This document shows, in pieces, positions 10,185-19,129 of a stretch of 43,892 nt of DNA. The position numbers and the translations under genes were made by a program. Source of the DNA: an uncultured Methanobrevibacter sp. (GTDB lineage Archaea > Methanobacteriota > Methanobacteria > Methanobacteriales > Methanobacteriaceae); NCBI RefSeq assembly GCF_902769175.1, contig NZ_CACXNW010000019.1:1-43892 (forward strand), written 5' to 3'. Numbering within the stretch: the stretch's first letter is position 1; each line of letters begins with the position of its first letter. Below the pieces are notes generated by a model. That model was not told the origin of the DNA. It saw only the letters and a list, made by a program, of their open reading frames with translations, and did not search any database.

Positions 10185-13100
10185 ATGAAATTAAAAATAC
10201 CTGTTGCGCTGGTATTTTTATTGGTTTTATTCTCCATCAGTTTTGTTGGAGCATCTGATTTAAATAGCGATTTTAGGGGTATCGATTCTGATCAAATTCA
10301 AATATCAGACAGCAGCAATATAGAAGAATCTATTGATGATGGCATAATTGGTTCTCAGGAGCATTTAGATGACCTTAACAATCAGGAATCTGTGGATGAG
10401 GTTTATTCTGATGGCGCTCCATCTACTTTTTTAGACCTTGAAAATCAAGTGAATGCTACTGAAGAAGGAGGAGTATTATGTTTAACCAGTGACTATGTAG
10501 CCACTGGCAAAAATTTTGTAGCGGTAAATAAGGTCATTACCATTGACGGGCAAGGTCATACAATTGACTGTGCTAATAACAATGCTTATGCCTTTTGTTC
10601 TGAAAAAGGTGAAGTCACATTAAAGAATCTGATTATTAAAAATTCGGCAAACAATTTTACAAAAAATGGAGGGGCTCTATTTATTGCATGGACTGCTGAA
10701 TGGACATTAATTAATTGTACTTTTGAAAACAATTTAGCTCAGGAGTATGATGGGGCAATTTATCATATGTCCTCTGGAACACTTACCATTATAAATTCTA
10801 CTTTTAAAAATAACAAGGCTCAAGAAGAGGATGGAGGTGCTATTTTCTCTAAAGGGGACCTTGTTATAGAGGGGTCTTATTTTGAAGGCAACAGTGCTCT
10901 TGTTGATGGAGGTGCTATTTATTGTACAAAAACTCTTGAAGTAACTGACACTGAGTTTGTTAACAATAAGGCTTTCGGTGCAAAAGTGCATAAATGTTAT
11001 GGTGGTGCCATTTGCGCTAAAGATTATATAATGGTGGATTCTTGCAATTTCTCAAATAATATTGCTGAAAACTATGGTGGAGCGATCTATGCTCATAAGG
11101 AATTGAATCTTATTGCTTCTAATTTCACCCAAAATTCCGCTAAAGAGGGTGGAGCCATTTATGGAGGTGGCTCTCGTGTAATCGTCGAGGGTTGCAGTTT
11201 TATAAAAAACTCTGCAAATTCCAGTCGTGCTGGAGCAATTTATGCTAACGAGTGGTTATATGTAGGCAGGTCTATCTTTGAGAACAACACTTCTCAAGGT
11301 AAATGTGGTGCCATTTATTCAGATTATATTCAATTTGATGGTGAGAGTAAGTTTATTGCTAATTCTGCTAAAAGCCATGGTGGTGCCATTTACACTTGTA
11401 AAATTGCAAATAAAGTAACTAACTTAATATTCGATGGCAATCATGCCAATGATGATTTTGGTGGTGCCATTTACATTAATGATGTGTGCCATAATGTAAG
11501 TTTCCATTCATGTGTATTTAAGAATAATTATGCACAAGCTGGAGATGGTGGTGCTATTCATAGTGACAGCAGTTCCACTGATTTAACTTTATATGATTGT
11601 ACTTTTATTAATAATCATGCTACTGGAGGAGTTAAAAAGAGATATGGTGGTGCGATTTGTTCCTTTGGAACTGTTAATGTTAACAATTGTACTTTTAATG
11701 ATAATTGGGCTCAAAATTATGGTGGAGCAATATATTCCTATAATACAGTAAACTGTTATAACTCTCATTTCAAGGCTAATAAGGTCTATGTCGATGGTGG
11801 AGGATCAATTTACACAGAAAAGTTAGGTGTAGTTAAAGATTCAACATTTGAGTCTGGATATTCAGAAGGTGATGGTGGAGCTATTTATGTTAATGGTTAT
11901 GCAGACAAGCATTTCCAAATTCATCATTCCTATTTTAAGAATAATCATGCCAAAGGTCGTGGAGGGGCCATTTATACTGATCAATCTGCATCCCATTTAG
12001 ATTTATATAATAATGCTTTCATAGGTAATATTGCTGATGATCAAGGAGATGATGTTTTTGTTTCAGGGGAATATTCCAAATTGCAAAACAATTGGTGGGG
12101 AACTAACAATCCTTCATTTAATAGTCAAAAATTAATGGAATATAAAGTCTTTGGAAGCAATAAAAAGCATTCTGACAGCAATTATATATCAAGCAGTTTG
12201 TCTGGTAAAAGTGATGGTGTCAATTATCTTCCTGTCCATTTAAAAATTAGTTTCACATATGATGTGCCTAGTTATTTGGCTAATGATGTTTTATTTAGCA
12301 GTGATAAGGATGGAGCTTTCAGTATCACTGCAGTAAACAGCAAATCATTTGAATTTGATTATATTCCTAATGATGCAGGTTCTCATAAGATTACTGTAAA
12401 GATTAACTCTCAAGTCTTAACTTATAATTTAAATATTCAAAAGACCAGTGTTTTTGGTGAGGATTTTGTTAAGATATATGGAAAAGGGGATGTTTATTCT
12501 GCGGTATTTTTAGATTCTGAAGATAATTTCTTGCCGATTGGAACAATTGTCCAGTTCGATTTGAATGGCACAAAATACTTATCTCATGTTAAGGATAATG
12601 GTGTTGCTAAGTTGTATGCTAATTTAGAACCTGGAGAATACACGGTTAAAGCAATTAACACTGTCACAGGTGAATCCTTTAGCAATCAGATAACCGTACT
12701 TTCAGCTGTGTCAAATGCTACTTTTAATATCAATGACACTTATAAAATCAAATTTTTAGTCAGTGATAATGAATCTGCAAAGGGCATAGTCACTTTCAGT
12801 ATCGATGGCAAAAATCACACCTCTAATATTACTGAACATGGATGGGCTTTATTAAGACTTGATGTGGCTCCTGGAAATTATACTGTCACTGCAAGTTATC
12901 AAAATATAAGCGTCAAGGATAAAATTACTGTAATCAATCAATATTCAAAACTGATAGATCATCTAAATGGTACCAGTTATGGTTCATTATTGCCTATTTA
13001 TAATAATGAGTCATTTATGGAATTAGAAAATGTCACTTATAGTGTTATAGGTGAAAATACTTATCGTTATATTTTGCCTTCCCTTCAATCATTTATTTTA

Positions 13101-14159
13101 TATAATGTAACAGTTTCCAATAGCACTGAACTTACAAATGTTTTAAGGAAAATGTCAAAAAGGGATTATAATGTTGATGTCACTGTCATAAATCTTAAAA
13201 AGGGAACTTATACAATTTCTGAAAGCTTTTGGCATGATAGGGATTGGGATTACCTTATCCATTTAAGCCATGGTAAATTATTCATAAATGGTAATGGAGC
13301 TACAATTGATGATGGGTATAAGCATAACTTTATTTATGGCAATCCGAATACCGTGATTTCAATTAGTAACCTCACTTTAAAGAAATTCGCACGTTGTTTT
13401 GTAAACTATGGTGAGTTGTATTGTGCCAATTCAACATTTGTTAGCAATAATGCTAAGAAATGGTCTACTGAAACTTTAGGTGCTGTGGCTTATAACTTAA
13501 ACAAGGCTACATTTGATCATTGTATTTTTGACAATAATGATAATTTCCAAGCATATGTCTCTGCATTTGGCTATCAAAGTGAAGAGGGTACAAAGGCTGG
13601 TGTTTTATATGCTGAAACCAATTCATTAACTAATTTCATACTTTGTAAATTTTTATCAAAAACCGATAACATTTATGCTTCCAACAAGTCTATGGTTGTT
13701 TTCTATGATGATGATTTTCAACTTTATCAGTCCATTGTAAAGAACAGTTTCTTAAGCATTGAATCATCAGTTAGCATGAGGGGCATCAATAGCTTAAATG
13801 GGAATAACACATTCGTTTTGTATTATCCTGATGCCAAATCCTTTTCAACTGTCTTTAATGATATTCATATGATTAATGATGCTTCAGGATATATTATTAA
13901 ATTAGAAAACAAGGTTTATAATTTCAGTGAAAGCGATTATAAGCAAATGACTACTAATCTTAATGAATGGCGTACTCCACTTATTGATCCTGGAATTTAT
14001 TATGTTGCACATAAGGATAAGGGAATGTTGGATATGGATTCTAGAGCCATTGTAGTTAATGGAAATGGTGCTACCATTGACCTTAGTGGAAATAGTCTGG
14101 ACAATGATTATCATTTTGCCATTGTTCCTAAGCACGGCAGTTTGACTTTAGTGAATTGA
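10185..14159 (+). CDS. Adhesin-like protein 1, N-terminal part (beta-helix and Ig-like), frame broken at its 3' end
   Basis: This 1324-residue ORF is the first and largest part of a secreted adhesin-like protein. It starts with a signal peptide (about residues 1-24, ending VGAS) and an acidic linker. From about residue 80 to 630 it carries many right-handed parallel beta-helix rungs of the type 'GGAIY...NCTFxNNxA', ending in the 'NNWWGTNNP' motif often seen in such proteins. Ig-like domains follow (about 680-920, with 'GEYTVKA' and 'GNYTVTAS'), then a second beta-helix region. The reading stops at TGA 14157-14159, but the same fold continues in the -1 frame from base 14156 ('LTLSGFNSAILNYGTLF...NCTFVNN'). 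One missing T in GAATT explains the break. The product is expected at the cell surface, binding other cells or polysaccharide; this is inferred from the family. Confidence 0.85.
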   Translation: MKLKIPVALVFLLVLFSISFVGASDLNSDFRGIDSDQIQISDSSNIEESIDDGIIGSQEHLDDLNNQESVDEVYSDGAPSTFLDLENQVNATEEGGVLCLTSDYVATGKNFVAVNKVITIDGQGHTIDCANNNAYAFCSEKGEVTLKNLIIKNSANNFTKNGGALFIAWTAEWTLINCTFENNLAQEYDGAIYHMSSGTLTIINSTFKNNKAQEEDGGAIFSKGDLVIEGSYFEGNSALVDGGAIYCTKTLEVTDTEFVNNKAFGAKVHKCYGGAICAKDYIMVDSCNFSNNIAENYGGAIYAHKELNLIASNFTQNSAKEGGAIYGGGSRVIVEGCSFIKNSANSSRAGAIYANEWLYVGRSIFENNTSQGKCGAIYSDYIQFDGESKFIANSAKSHGGAIYTCKIANKVTNLIFDGNHANDDFGGAIYINDVCHNVSFHSCVFKNNYAQAGDGGAIHSDSSSTDLTLYDCTFINNHATGGVKKRYGGAICSFGTVNVNNCTFNDNWAQNYGGAIYSYNTVNCYNSHFKANKVYVDGGGSIYTEKLGVVKDSTFESGYSEGDGGAIYVNGYADKHFQIHHSYFKNNHAKGRGGAIYTDQSASHLDLYNNAFIGNIADDQGDDVFVSGEYSKLQNNWWGTNNPSFNSQKLMEYKVFGSNKKHSDSNYISSSLSGKSDGVNYLPVHLKISFTYDVPSYLANDVLFSSDKDGAFSITAVNSKSFEFDYIPNDAGSHKITVKINSQVLTYNLNIQKTSVFGEDFVKIYGKGDVYSAVFLDSEDNFLPIGTIVQFDLNGTKYLSHVKDNGVAKLYANLEPGEYTVKAINTVTGESFSNQITVLSAVSNATFNINDTYKIKFLVSDNESAKGIVTFSIDGKNHTSNITEHGWALLRLDVAPGNYTVTASYQNISVKDKITVINQYSKLIDHLNGTSYGSLLPIYNNESFMELENVTYSVIGENTYRYILPSLQSFILYNVTVSNSTELTNVLRKMSKRDYNVDVTVINLKKGTYTISESFWHDRDWDYLIHLSHGKLFINGNGATIDDGYKHNFIYGNPNTVISISNLTLKKFARCFVNYGELYCANSTFVSNNAKKWSTETLGAVAYNLNKATFDHCIFDNNDNFQAYVSAFGYQSEEGTKAGVLYAETNSLTNFILCKFLSKTDNIYASNKSMVVFYDDDFQLYQSIVKNSFLSIESSVSMRGINSLNGNNTFVLYYPDAKSFSTVFNDIHMINDASGYIIKLENKVYNFSESDYKQMTTNLNEWRTPLIDPGIYYVAHKDKGMLDMDSRAIVVNGNGATIDLSGNSLDNDYHFAIVPKHGSLTLVN

Positions 14160-15636
14160 CCTTATCTGGTTTCAATAGTGCAATTTTAAATTATGGTACT
14201 CTTTTCATTATCAATTGTACATTTGTAAACAATTGCTATCACACTCTTATGGATGTTGATTATGGTGGAGCCATAAAGAATTATGGTGGTGTATATTGTT
14301 ATAACTCAACTTTCACTTCAAATAAGGCCTCTAAAGGTGCAGCAATCTATAGTGAAGGTGTTTCTGCACAGGGATTATTTGTCAACTGTGATTTTTCAAA
14401 AAATCAGCGTATAGATGTGATGGGGAAGATGATTTATTTAGAGAGCAACTTCCATATAACTCGAAATTCTGTTATAAAATTAGTTAATTGCAGTGGTGTT
14501 TATGCATCTACTATCCATACGGAAAAGGATGGCTTATGCTTGATAAGGGATACAGTAAGTCCTACCATTTATAATGTGGTTATTGATAGTGTCAGCTCTT
14601 TAATGAGGCTTTCTAATTTAGTTAATAATAATGATGAGTATGATATTATAAATGTCACATTTGAAAAGGGAGATTATATGGTTTTCCCTGATTCAAAGGT
14701 TTTGTTTGAAATGGATTACGGTAAATTGATCATTAATGGTAATGATGCTCGTGTGTTTGTTCTCAATCCAAATTGTAAGGATGAGACTCAATTTTTAACT
14801 ACAACTCTTCGTTCTTATGTTGTTATTAATGGTTTGGTCATTGAAGGTTTCAATATTGCAATTGAGAATTCTGGATATTTGGAGATATATAACTCAATTT
14901 TTTACAAGAATGAGGTTGATTATCTTGTTAAGGATGATTATGGTGGCGCTATTGTTAATGATGGTTCTTTATATGTTTTCAATTCAACTTTTAAGAGTAA
15001 TTGGGCTAAATATGGTGGTGCGATTTATAATACTGGCTATGCTTGTATCATAGATTCCAGTTTCATTAGTAATGTTGGCTATAATAACTATTCTGATACC
15101 CATCTTGATATTTATAATCATGAAGGTAATATTGAAATCATTTCTTTAGGTGGAGCATATCCTAAAACCATTGAACACTTCCCTATTGCTCAATGGAAAG
15201 AGAATTTGTACCTGTCAATTACTTATGCAGTTTCTTCAGCGATTCTTACAGCAACAGGTGCTGGTTTGAAAGTATATGGAGTTCCGCACTGGGCTATAAG
15301 CATAATTGGAGGTATAATTGGCGGATCCTTTGGTACCGTTACTGGTGCAATCTACTCTGAAGATCATCAGGATTATAGTAGCTTTTGGACTTCAGTATTT
15401 GCAGGTGTTACACAAGGTATGGATATGACTGCATTTGGTGAGGATTATGTTGATTATCGTAGAGTTTAGCACATTGGGACATCAATCAAAGAGAGGATTG
15501 GAAGGAAGTTTATGACTGGTTTGTTCGTGTCTCATTCCTTGGTAATTTATATGAGTTGTCTTCAGATTGGATTAAGGAGAATATTTTTGGTGATACTGTA
15601 TTTGGTTCAAATGATGAGGATATTAATGTAATCTAA
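14156..15636 (+). pseudogene. Adhesin-like protein 1, C-terminal part (two frames)
   Basis: This is the continuation of the previous ORF in the -1 frame. Residues encoded by 14156-15469 carry more beta-helix rungs ('YGGAIKNYGGVYCYNSTFTSNKA', 'GGAIVNDGSLYVFNSTF'). A hydrophobic, Gly-rich segment follows (about 15210-15350, 'ISIIGGIIGGSFGTVTGAIY') that could insert in or pass the membrane. The frame ends at TAG 15467-15469, but a further -1 shift (one base missing in GTTTAG) opens 57 more codons to TAA 15634-15636. These read 'AHWDINQREDWKEVYDWFV...' with a coding-like, Trp- and acid-rich composition. With both bases restored, 10185-15636 would be a single protein of about 1817 residues. The apparent TTG start at 14156 is unlikely to be a real start. 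Confidence 0.75.
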
Positions 15637-15720
15637 TGTTCCTAATATAATTTAGATAATTTTTGCAAGATAATATAATGGGGTTAATTAAGGATACTTG
15701 AAATTTGGGGAAGTGAGAAA

Positions 15721-15954
15721 ATGAAATTCAAATATATTTTTTTGGTTCTAATATTTTTATTCCTATTAGGTTCAATCGCTTCTGTCTCAGCGAGTTGTTA
15801 TGAGGATATTAGTACTGTAAGTATTGATGATTCTGTTTTGAATGATGTGGATGCTGTTGGTACATTTGATGAGGATTTGTATGATGTGTCAGATAGTTCC
15901 AATTCTAAATTAAAAGATGATGGTGATGCGGAAAAACTTTCGCTGATTTGGTAA
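15721..15954 (+). pseudogene. Adhesin-like protein 2, signal peptide fragment
   Basis: The 77-residue ORF is the start of a second adhesin-like protein. It has a signal peptide (about residues 1-26, 'FLFLLGSIASVSAS') and an acidic Ser/Asp linker like those of the other adhesins here. The frame breaks after an A5 run at 15932-15936. Reading -1 from there gives 'TFADLVNEIENANEGDEINITHDYY', the usual start of the beta-helix region, whereas the annotated frame ends abruptly in 'LSLIW'. The start has a TTGGGGAAGTGAG ribosome-binding region. It begins 84 bp after the reconstructed end of adhesin 1, in the same orientation. Confidence 0.75.
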
Positions 15955-16160
15955 ATGAAATAGAAAATGCTAATGAGGGGGATGAAATTAATATAACTCA
16001 TGATTATTATATTGAGAATGAAACATTTGGTATAAATGTTTATGCAAATAATCTAACCATAAATGGTAATAATTATGCATTTTATGGTGGCGAAAATCTC
16101 ATTAACTTCAATTTAATCACTGTGTATGGCTCAAATCTTGTCTTAAAGACTCTCATTTAA
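15948..16160 (+). pseudogene. Adhesin-like protein 2, linking fragment in a shifted frame
   Basis: This 70-residue open stretch overlaps the end of the signal-peptide fragment and carries the first beta-helix turns ('NLTINGNNYAFYGG', 'VYGSNLVLKTL'). It ends at TAA 16158-16160. The following frame (+1 relative to it) resumes with 'FNSMVFNESHNAIQCYGGKG'. It is therefore bounded by a -1 and then a +1 shift, which compensate each other. It is unlikely to be a separate gene. Confidence 0.7.
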
Positions 16161-16164
16161 TTCT

Positions 16165-18018
16165 ATGGTGTTCAATGAGTCTCACAATGCAATTCAGTGT
16201 TATGGAGGGAAAGGAACAATGTCTTCCTGTATCTTCTCCAATAACGCTGCCTATAATGGGGGTGCTATTGATTGGTCCGGTTCAGATGGATTAATAGAAA
16301 AAAGTGAATTTTCATATAATTATGCCCTTTTTGATGCTGGTGCCATATATGTTAGTGGAAGGAATTTAACTATCAATGAGACCTATTTTGGAGTCAATTT
16401 AGCTGAAAATAATGGTGGGGCTCTTTATATGGATAATAGGGACTATATAATAGACTCCTGTACATTTGAATACAATATCGCTAAGGAAGGTGGAGCCGTT
16501 TATGCTTCCGATAACGATGGTACTGTCATCAACAGCTTTTTCTCATATAATAATGCTAATGAGGGAGGAGCCATTAAATGGACAGGTAACTATGGTAAAA
16601 TATCCAGTAGCCTATTTGAAAACAATAATGCTACTGAAGCAGGTGCCATCTCCATATTAGGTTCTGATGTGATAGTGGATAATGTCATATTTATCAACAA
16701 CACCGCTGATGATGGAGGAGCCATCTCAAGTAGGGACAATCATAATTTAACTATCATGAATTCAAGTTTTAATGATAATCGCGCTCAGCTTGGTGGTGCA
16801 ATTTCCAGTGATTCAGATATTATTCTCTTTTCAGTTTTCGACAACAATCAAGCTGATTTTGGTGGCGCTGTCTATTCAACAGAGGAATTCCAAGCTGCAA
16901 ATTCCACATTTAAAAACAATAATGCAAGCACATATGGGGGAGCACTTTACCTTGATGAATGCGGTGAAATTCTTTTATGTGAGTTTTTCAACAATTCTGC
17001 AGATCTTGCCGGTGCAATTTTTGTTGTTAGAGACCTAAATGTAACAGATTCAGTATTTAAGGATAATGTTGGAAAATTATACTCTTCAAATAATGTTATT
17101 TCCTATGATGGTACCGTTACATTAGATAATGTAAGTTCTGATACTCCAATTTCTTTAAAACTAGTTCAAATGAGTTTCATATCCATTAAAAACAACACTT
17201 ATGGCTATAATACTGTCATTAGTTTTAATGTAACCGATTCACAGGGATTATCTGCAAACCCTAATGCTACTGTATTGCTTACAATCAATGGCAAAACATA
17301 CTCTGCTAATGCAAGCAGTGGAATTGCAGTTTTCAAAATTTCCAATTTAAATGCAGGTAAGTATAAGTATACCGCTATTTATAAGTGCAATGGCTTTATG
17401 GAATATTGCGAGAATGGAAACTTTACTATCAATCCTTTAAGTGCAAGCATAAGCGCTAAAGCAGCTAGATATGTCATAAATTATGGAGGCAATTATAGAA
17501 TTACTCTAAAAGATAAAAATGGCAAATTAGTTCCATCTCAAAAGGTAACCTTCATTTTAAATGGCAAAACCATTGGTTCTGCAAAAACCAATTCTAAAGG
17601 TGTTGCAACTATTAAATTAACTGCAAAAATTTTAAGAGTTGCAAAAGCAGGTACTAAAAAGCTTGTTATTAAAGTAAATAGCAATAATTATAAGGTCAGC
17701 AGCAAAACTGTGAAAATAAAGATTTATAAGGAAAAAACAAAAATAATTGCTAAAAAGAAAACATTTAAAAGATCTACAAAAGTTAAAAAATACACAGTAA
17801 CTTTTAGAAACAGTAAAAACAAAGCAATCAGAAATGTTAAACTTACTTTAAGGGTTTATGGTAAAACTTACAGGGCCAAAACCAATAGAAAAGGTCAAGC
17901 AACCTTTAAAATCAAAAACTTGAAGAAAAAAGGAAAATACACAGCAGCAATCAAATTTGCAGGAAGCAGGTACTATATAAAATCAACTAGAAAAGTAAGA
18001 ATAACTGTAAAAAGGTAG
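16165..18018 (+). CDS. Adhesin-like protein 2, main part: beta-helix plus basic Ig-like domains
   Basis: The 617-residue ORF holds the body of adhesin 2. Residues 1 to about 310 are parallel beta-helix rungs ('GGAIDWSGSDGLIEKSEFSYN', 'GGALYMDNRDYIIDSCTF' and so on). Ig-like domains follow. The last, about residues 420-617, is strongly basic and Lys-rich, with 'YRITLKDKNGKLVPSQKVTFILNGK', 'TNSKGVATIKL' and 'VKLTLRVYGKTYRAKTNRKGQ'. These cationic Ig-like repeats also end adhesin 3 and may hold the protein to the anionic cell wall, since no C-terminal membrane helix is present. The ATG at 16165 is internal; the natural protein would start at 15721 (765 residues if both shifts are corrected). Confidence 0.8.
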   Translation: MVFNESHNAIQCYGGKGTMSSCIFSNNAAYNGGAIDWSGSDGLIEKSEFSYNYALFDAGAIYVSGRNLTINETYFGVNLAENNGGALYMDNRDYIIDSCTFEYNIAKEGGAVYASDNDGTVINSFFSYNNANEGGAIKWTGNYGKISSSLFENNNATEAGAISILGSDVIVDNVIFINNTADDGGAISSRDNHNLTIMNSSFNDNRAQLGGAISSDSDIILFSVFDNNQADFGGAVYSTEEFQAANSTFKNNNASTYGGALYLDECGEILLCEFFNNSADLAGAIFVVRDLNVTDSVFKDNVGKLYSSNNVISYDGTVTLDNVSSDTPISLKLVQMSFISIKNNTYGYNTVISFNVTDSQGLSANPNATVLLTINGKTYSANASSGIAVFKISNLNAGKYKYTAIYKCNGFMEYCENGNFTINPLSASISAKAARYVINYGGNYRITLKDKNGKLVPSQKVTFILNGKTIGSAKTNSKGVATIKLTAKILRVAKAGTKKLVIKVNSNNYKVSSKTVKIKIYKEKTKIIAKKKTFKRSTKVKKYTVTFRNSKNKAIRNVKLTLRVYGKTYRAKTNRKGQATFKIKNLKKKGKYTAAIKFAGSRYYIKSTRKVRITVKR

Positions 18019-18130
18019 GATATTTAATCTACTTTTTCTTTGTTTTATTTTATCTATTTTATTTTTATATTTTTTTCCTTTTTTTTATTTCATTTTTTTT
18101 TATTTAGAACTTTTCTATTATATTCTTTTT

Positions 18131-18796
18131 TTAACGACTTCTTCTACCTAATCTATAGAACATATAGTATGCAAAGTAGTCATCATGATTGTTTCTGCTG
18201 TTTATGCTTCCTTGAGTGTATCCATTGTTATACCCTCTATCATAGGCATAATCTTCTTCATATTCTTTTTGCTCTTCAATATAGTCCTCTTGCATCTTAT
18301 TTAATTTTTTATCAAATTTTTCCTTTGAAAATTTGGATTTAGGACTGTATGAAACAATCTTTTTAATTGTATCGTTAACATCATTTCCATCATAGGACAA
18401 TGCATATATTGTCTTGTTTGATTCAAAGTAGAGATAGGTTACATCATGTTCACAAATTGATCTATGGCTATAGTATGCAACTGCATGATGTCCGTCAATT
18501 TCCATCTCTTCAGCATCGTAATTTTCATCCAATGTAGACTCATAGCCATAATTGTGTTTAAGTGACTTGTCATCTTCCAAAGCTACAAGTCCGAAGGTAA
18601 ATACATTTGTCTTAACGTAATTTCCTCCTGAGTCACTTCCCCCTCCATGCTCTGGCGGAATCTGGAAATTGGTGTTATATACAGTTATATTCACCCAATC
18701 TGAAGTGTCCACATCACTTCCTGCGCTTGCTATGCTAATTGATATAAGTGCTATAATCCCCATTGCACATGCTAAAAAAATTATTTTTTTATTCAT
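18131..18796 (-). CDS. Hypothetical secreted protein
   Basis: The 221-residue protein starts with a clear signal peptide (MNKKIIFLACAMGIIALISI..., cleavage probably after the Ala-Ser-Ala-Gly at about residue 26). The mature part has a Gly/Ser-rich stretch (PEHGGGSDSGG), then an alpha/beta-like region with 'DGHHAVAYYSHRSICEHDVTYLYFESNKTIYALSYDGND'. This resembles the small substrate-like domains that recur in secreted Methanobrevibacter proteins, where a user-value variable appears to be tested. From about residue 150 it is a charged helix, possibly coiled coil, and it ends in a Tyr/Asn/Asp-rich tail. I do not recognise a family. It converges with adhesin 2 and diverges from the site-2 protease gene. 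Confidence 0.65.
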   Translation of the reverse strand: MNKKIIFLACAMGIIALISISIASAGSDVDTSDWVNITVYNTNFQIPPEHGGGSDSGGNYVKTNVFTFGLVALEDDKSLKHNYGYESTLDENYDAEEMEIDGHHAVAYYSHRSICEHDVTYLYFESNKTIYALSYDGNDVNDTIKKIVSYSPKSKFSKEKFDKKLNKMQEDYIEEQKEYEEDYAYDRGYNNGYTQGSINSRNNHDDYFAYYMFYRLGRRSR

Positions 18797-19129
18797 GATT
18801 TATTCTATTTTCTTAATCTTTTTTAAAAATTTCTTTTTTTATTTTAAAATTTTATTAAATCATCATCAAATAAAATTATCAATCAACTTTAAAATGGCGG
18901 TCATGACTTAAAATACTTTATATATAAATTAAATAATTAGTTTTTTATACTATAAAAACTTAATAATATTATTCATTACTTAATGTATTTTTTTCAACTA
19001 AATGTTTTATTTTAAAGGATAATTCATTGGTTGATGGTATTTTCCTATTATGTTTTATTTTAAAGGATAATTCATTGGTTGATGGTATTTTCCTATTATG
19101 TTTTATTTAAAAAAGAATAATGTGTTATT
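18797..19129 (+). promoter_or_regulatory. Promoter and repeat-containing leader of the site-2 protease gene
   Basis: A good TATA element (TTTATATATAA, 18917-18927) lies about 200 bp upstream of the protease ATG. Any transcript from it would carry a long 5' leader that includes the 48-bp tandem repeat. No ORF of note is seen. Confidence 0.4.
19002..19108. repeat. 48-bp tandem repeat, 2 perfect copies plus a partial third
   Basis: Bases 19002-19049 and 19050-19097 are identical 48-bp units starting ATGTTTTATTTTAAAGG. A third begins at 19098 and diverges after about 11 bases. The last copy ends about 20 bp before the protease start codon, so the array would be transcribed as leader if the upstream TATA is used. 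Confidence 0.95.

Noticed and set aside
14150-14160. Programmed -1 frameshifting in adhesin 1
   Set aside because: There is no slippery heptamer and no clear downstream stem; a lost base is simpler.
18040-18342. A 100-residue plus-strand ORF rich in Phe and Tyr
   Set aside because: It covers the poly-T terminator zone and the antisense of the secreted protein at 18131-18796, which has a real signal peptide.
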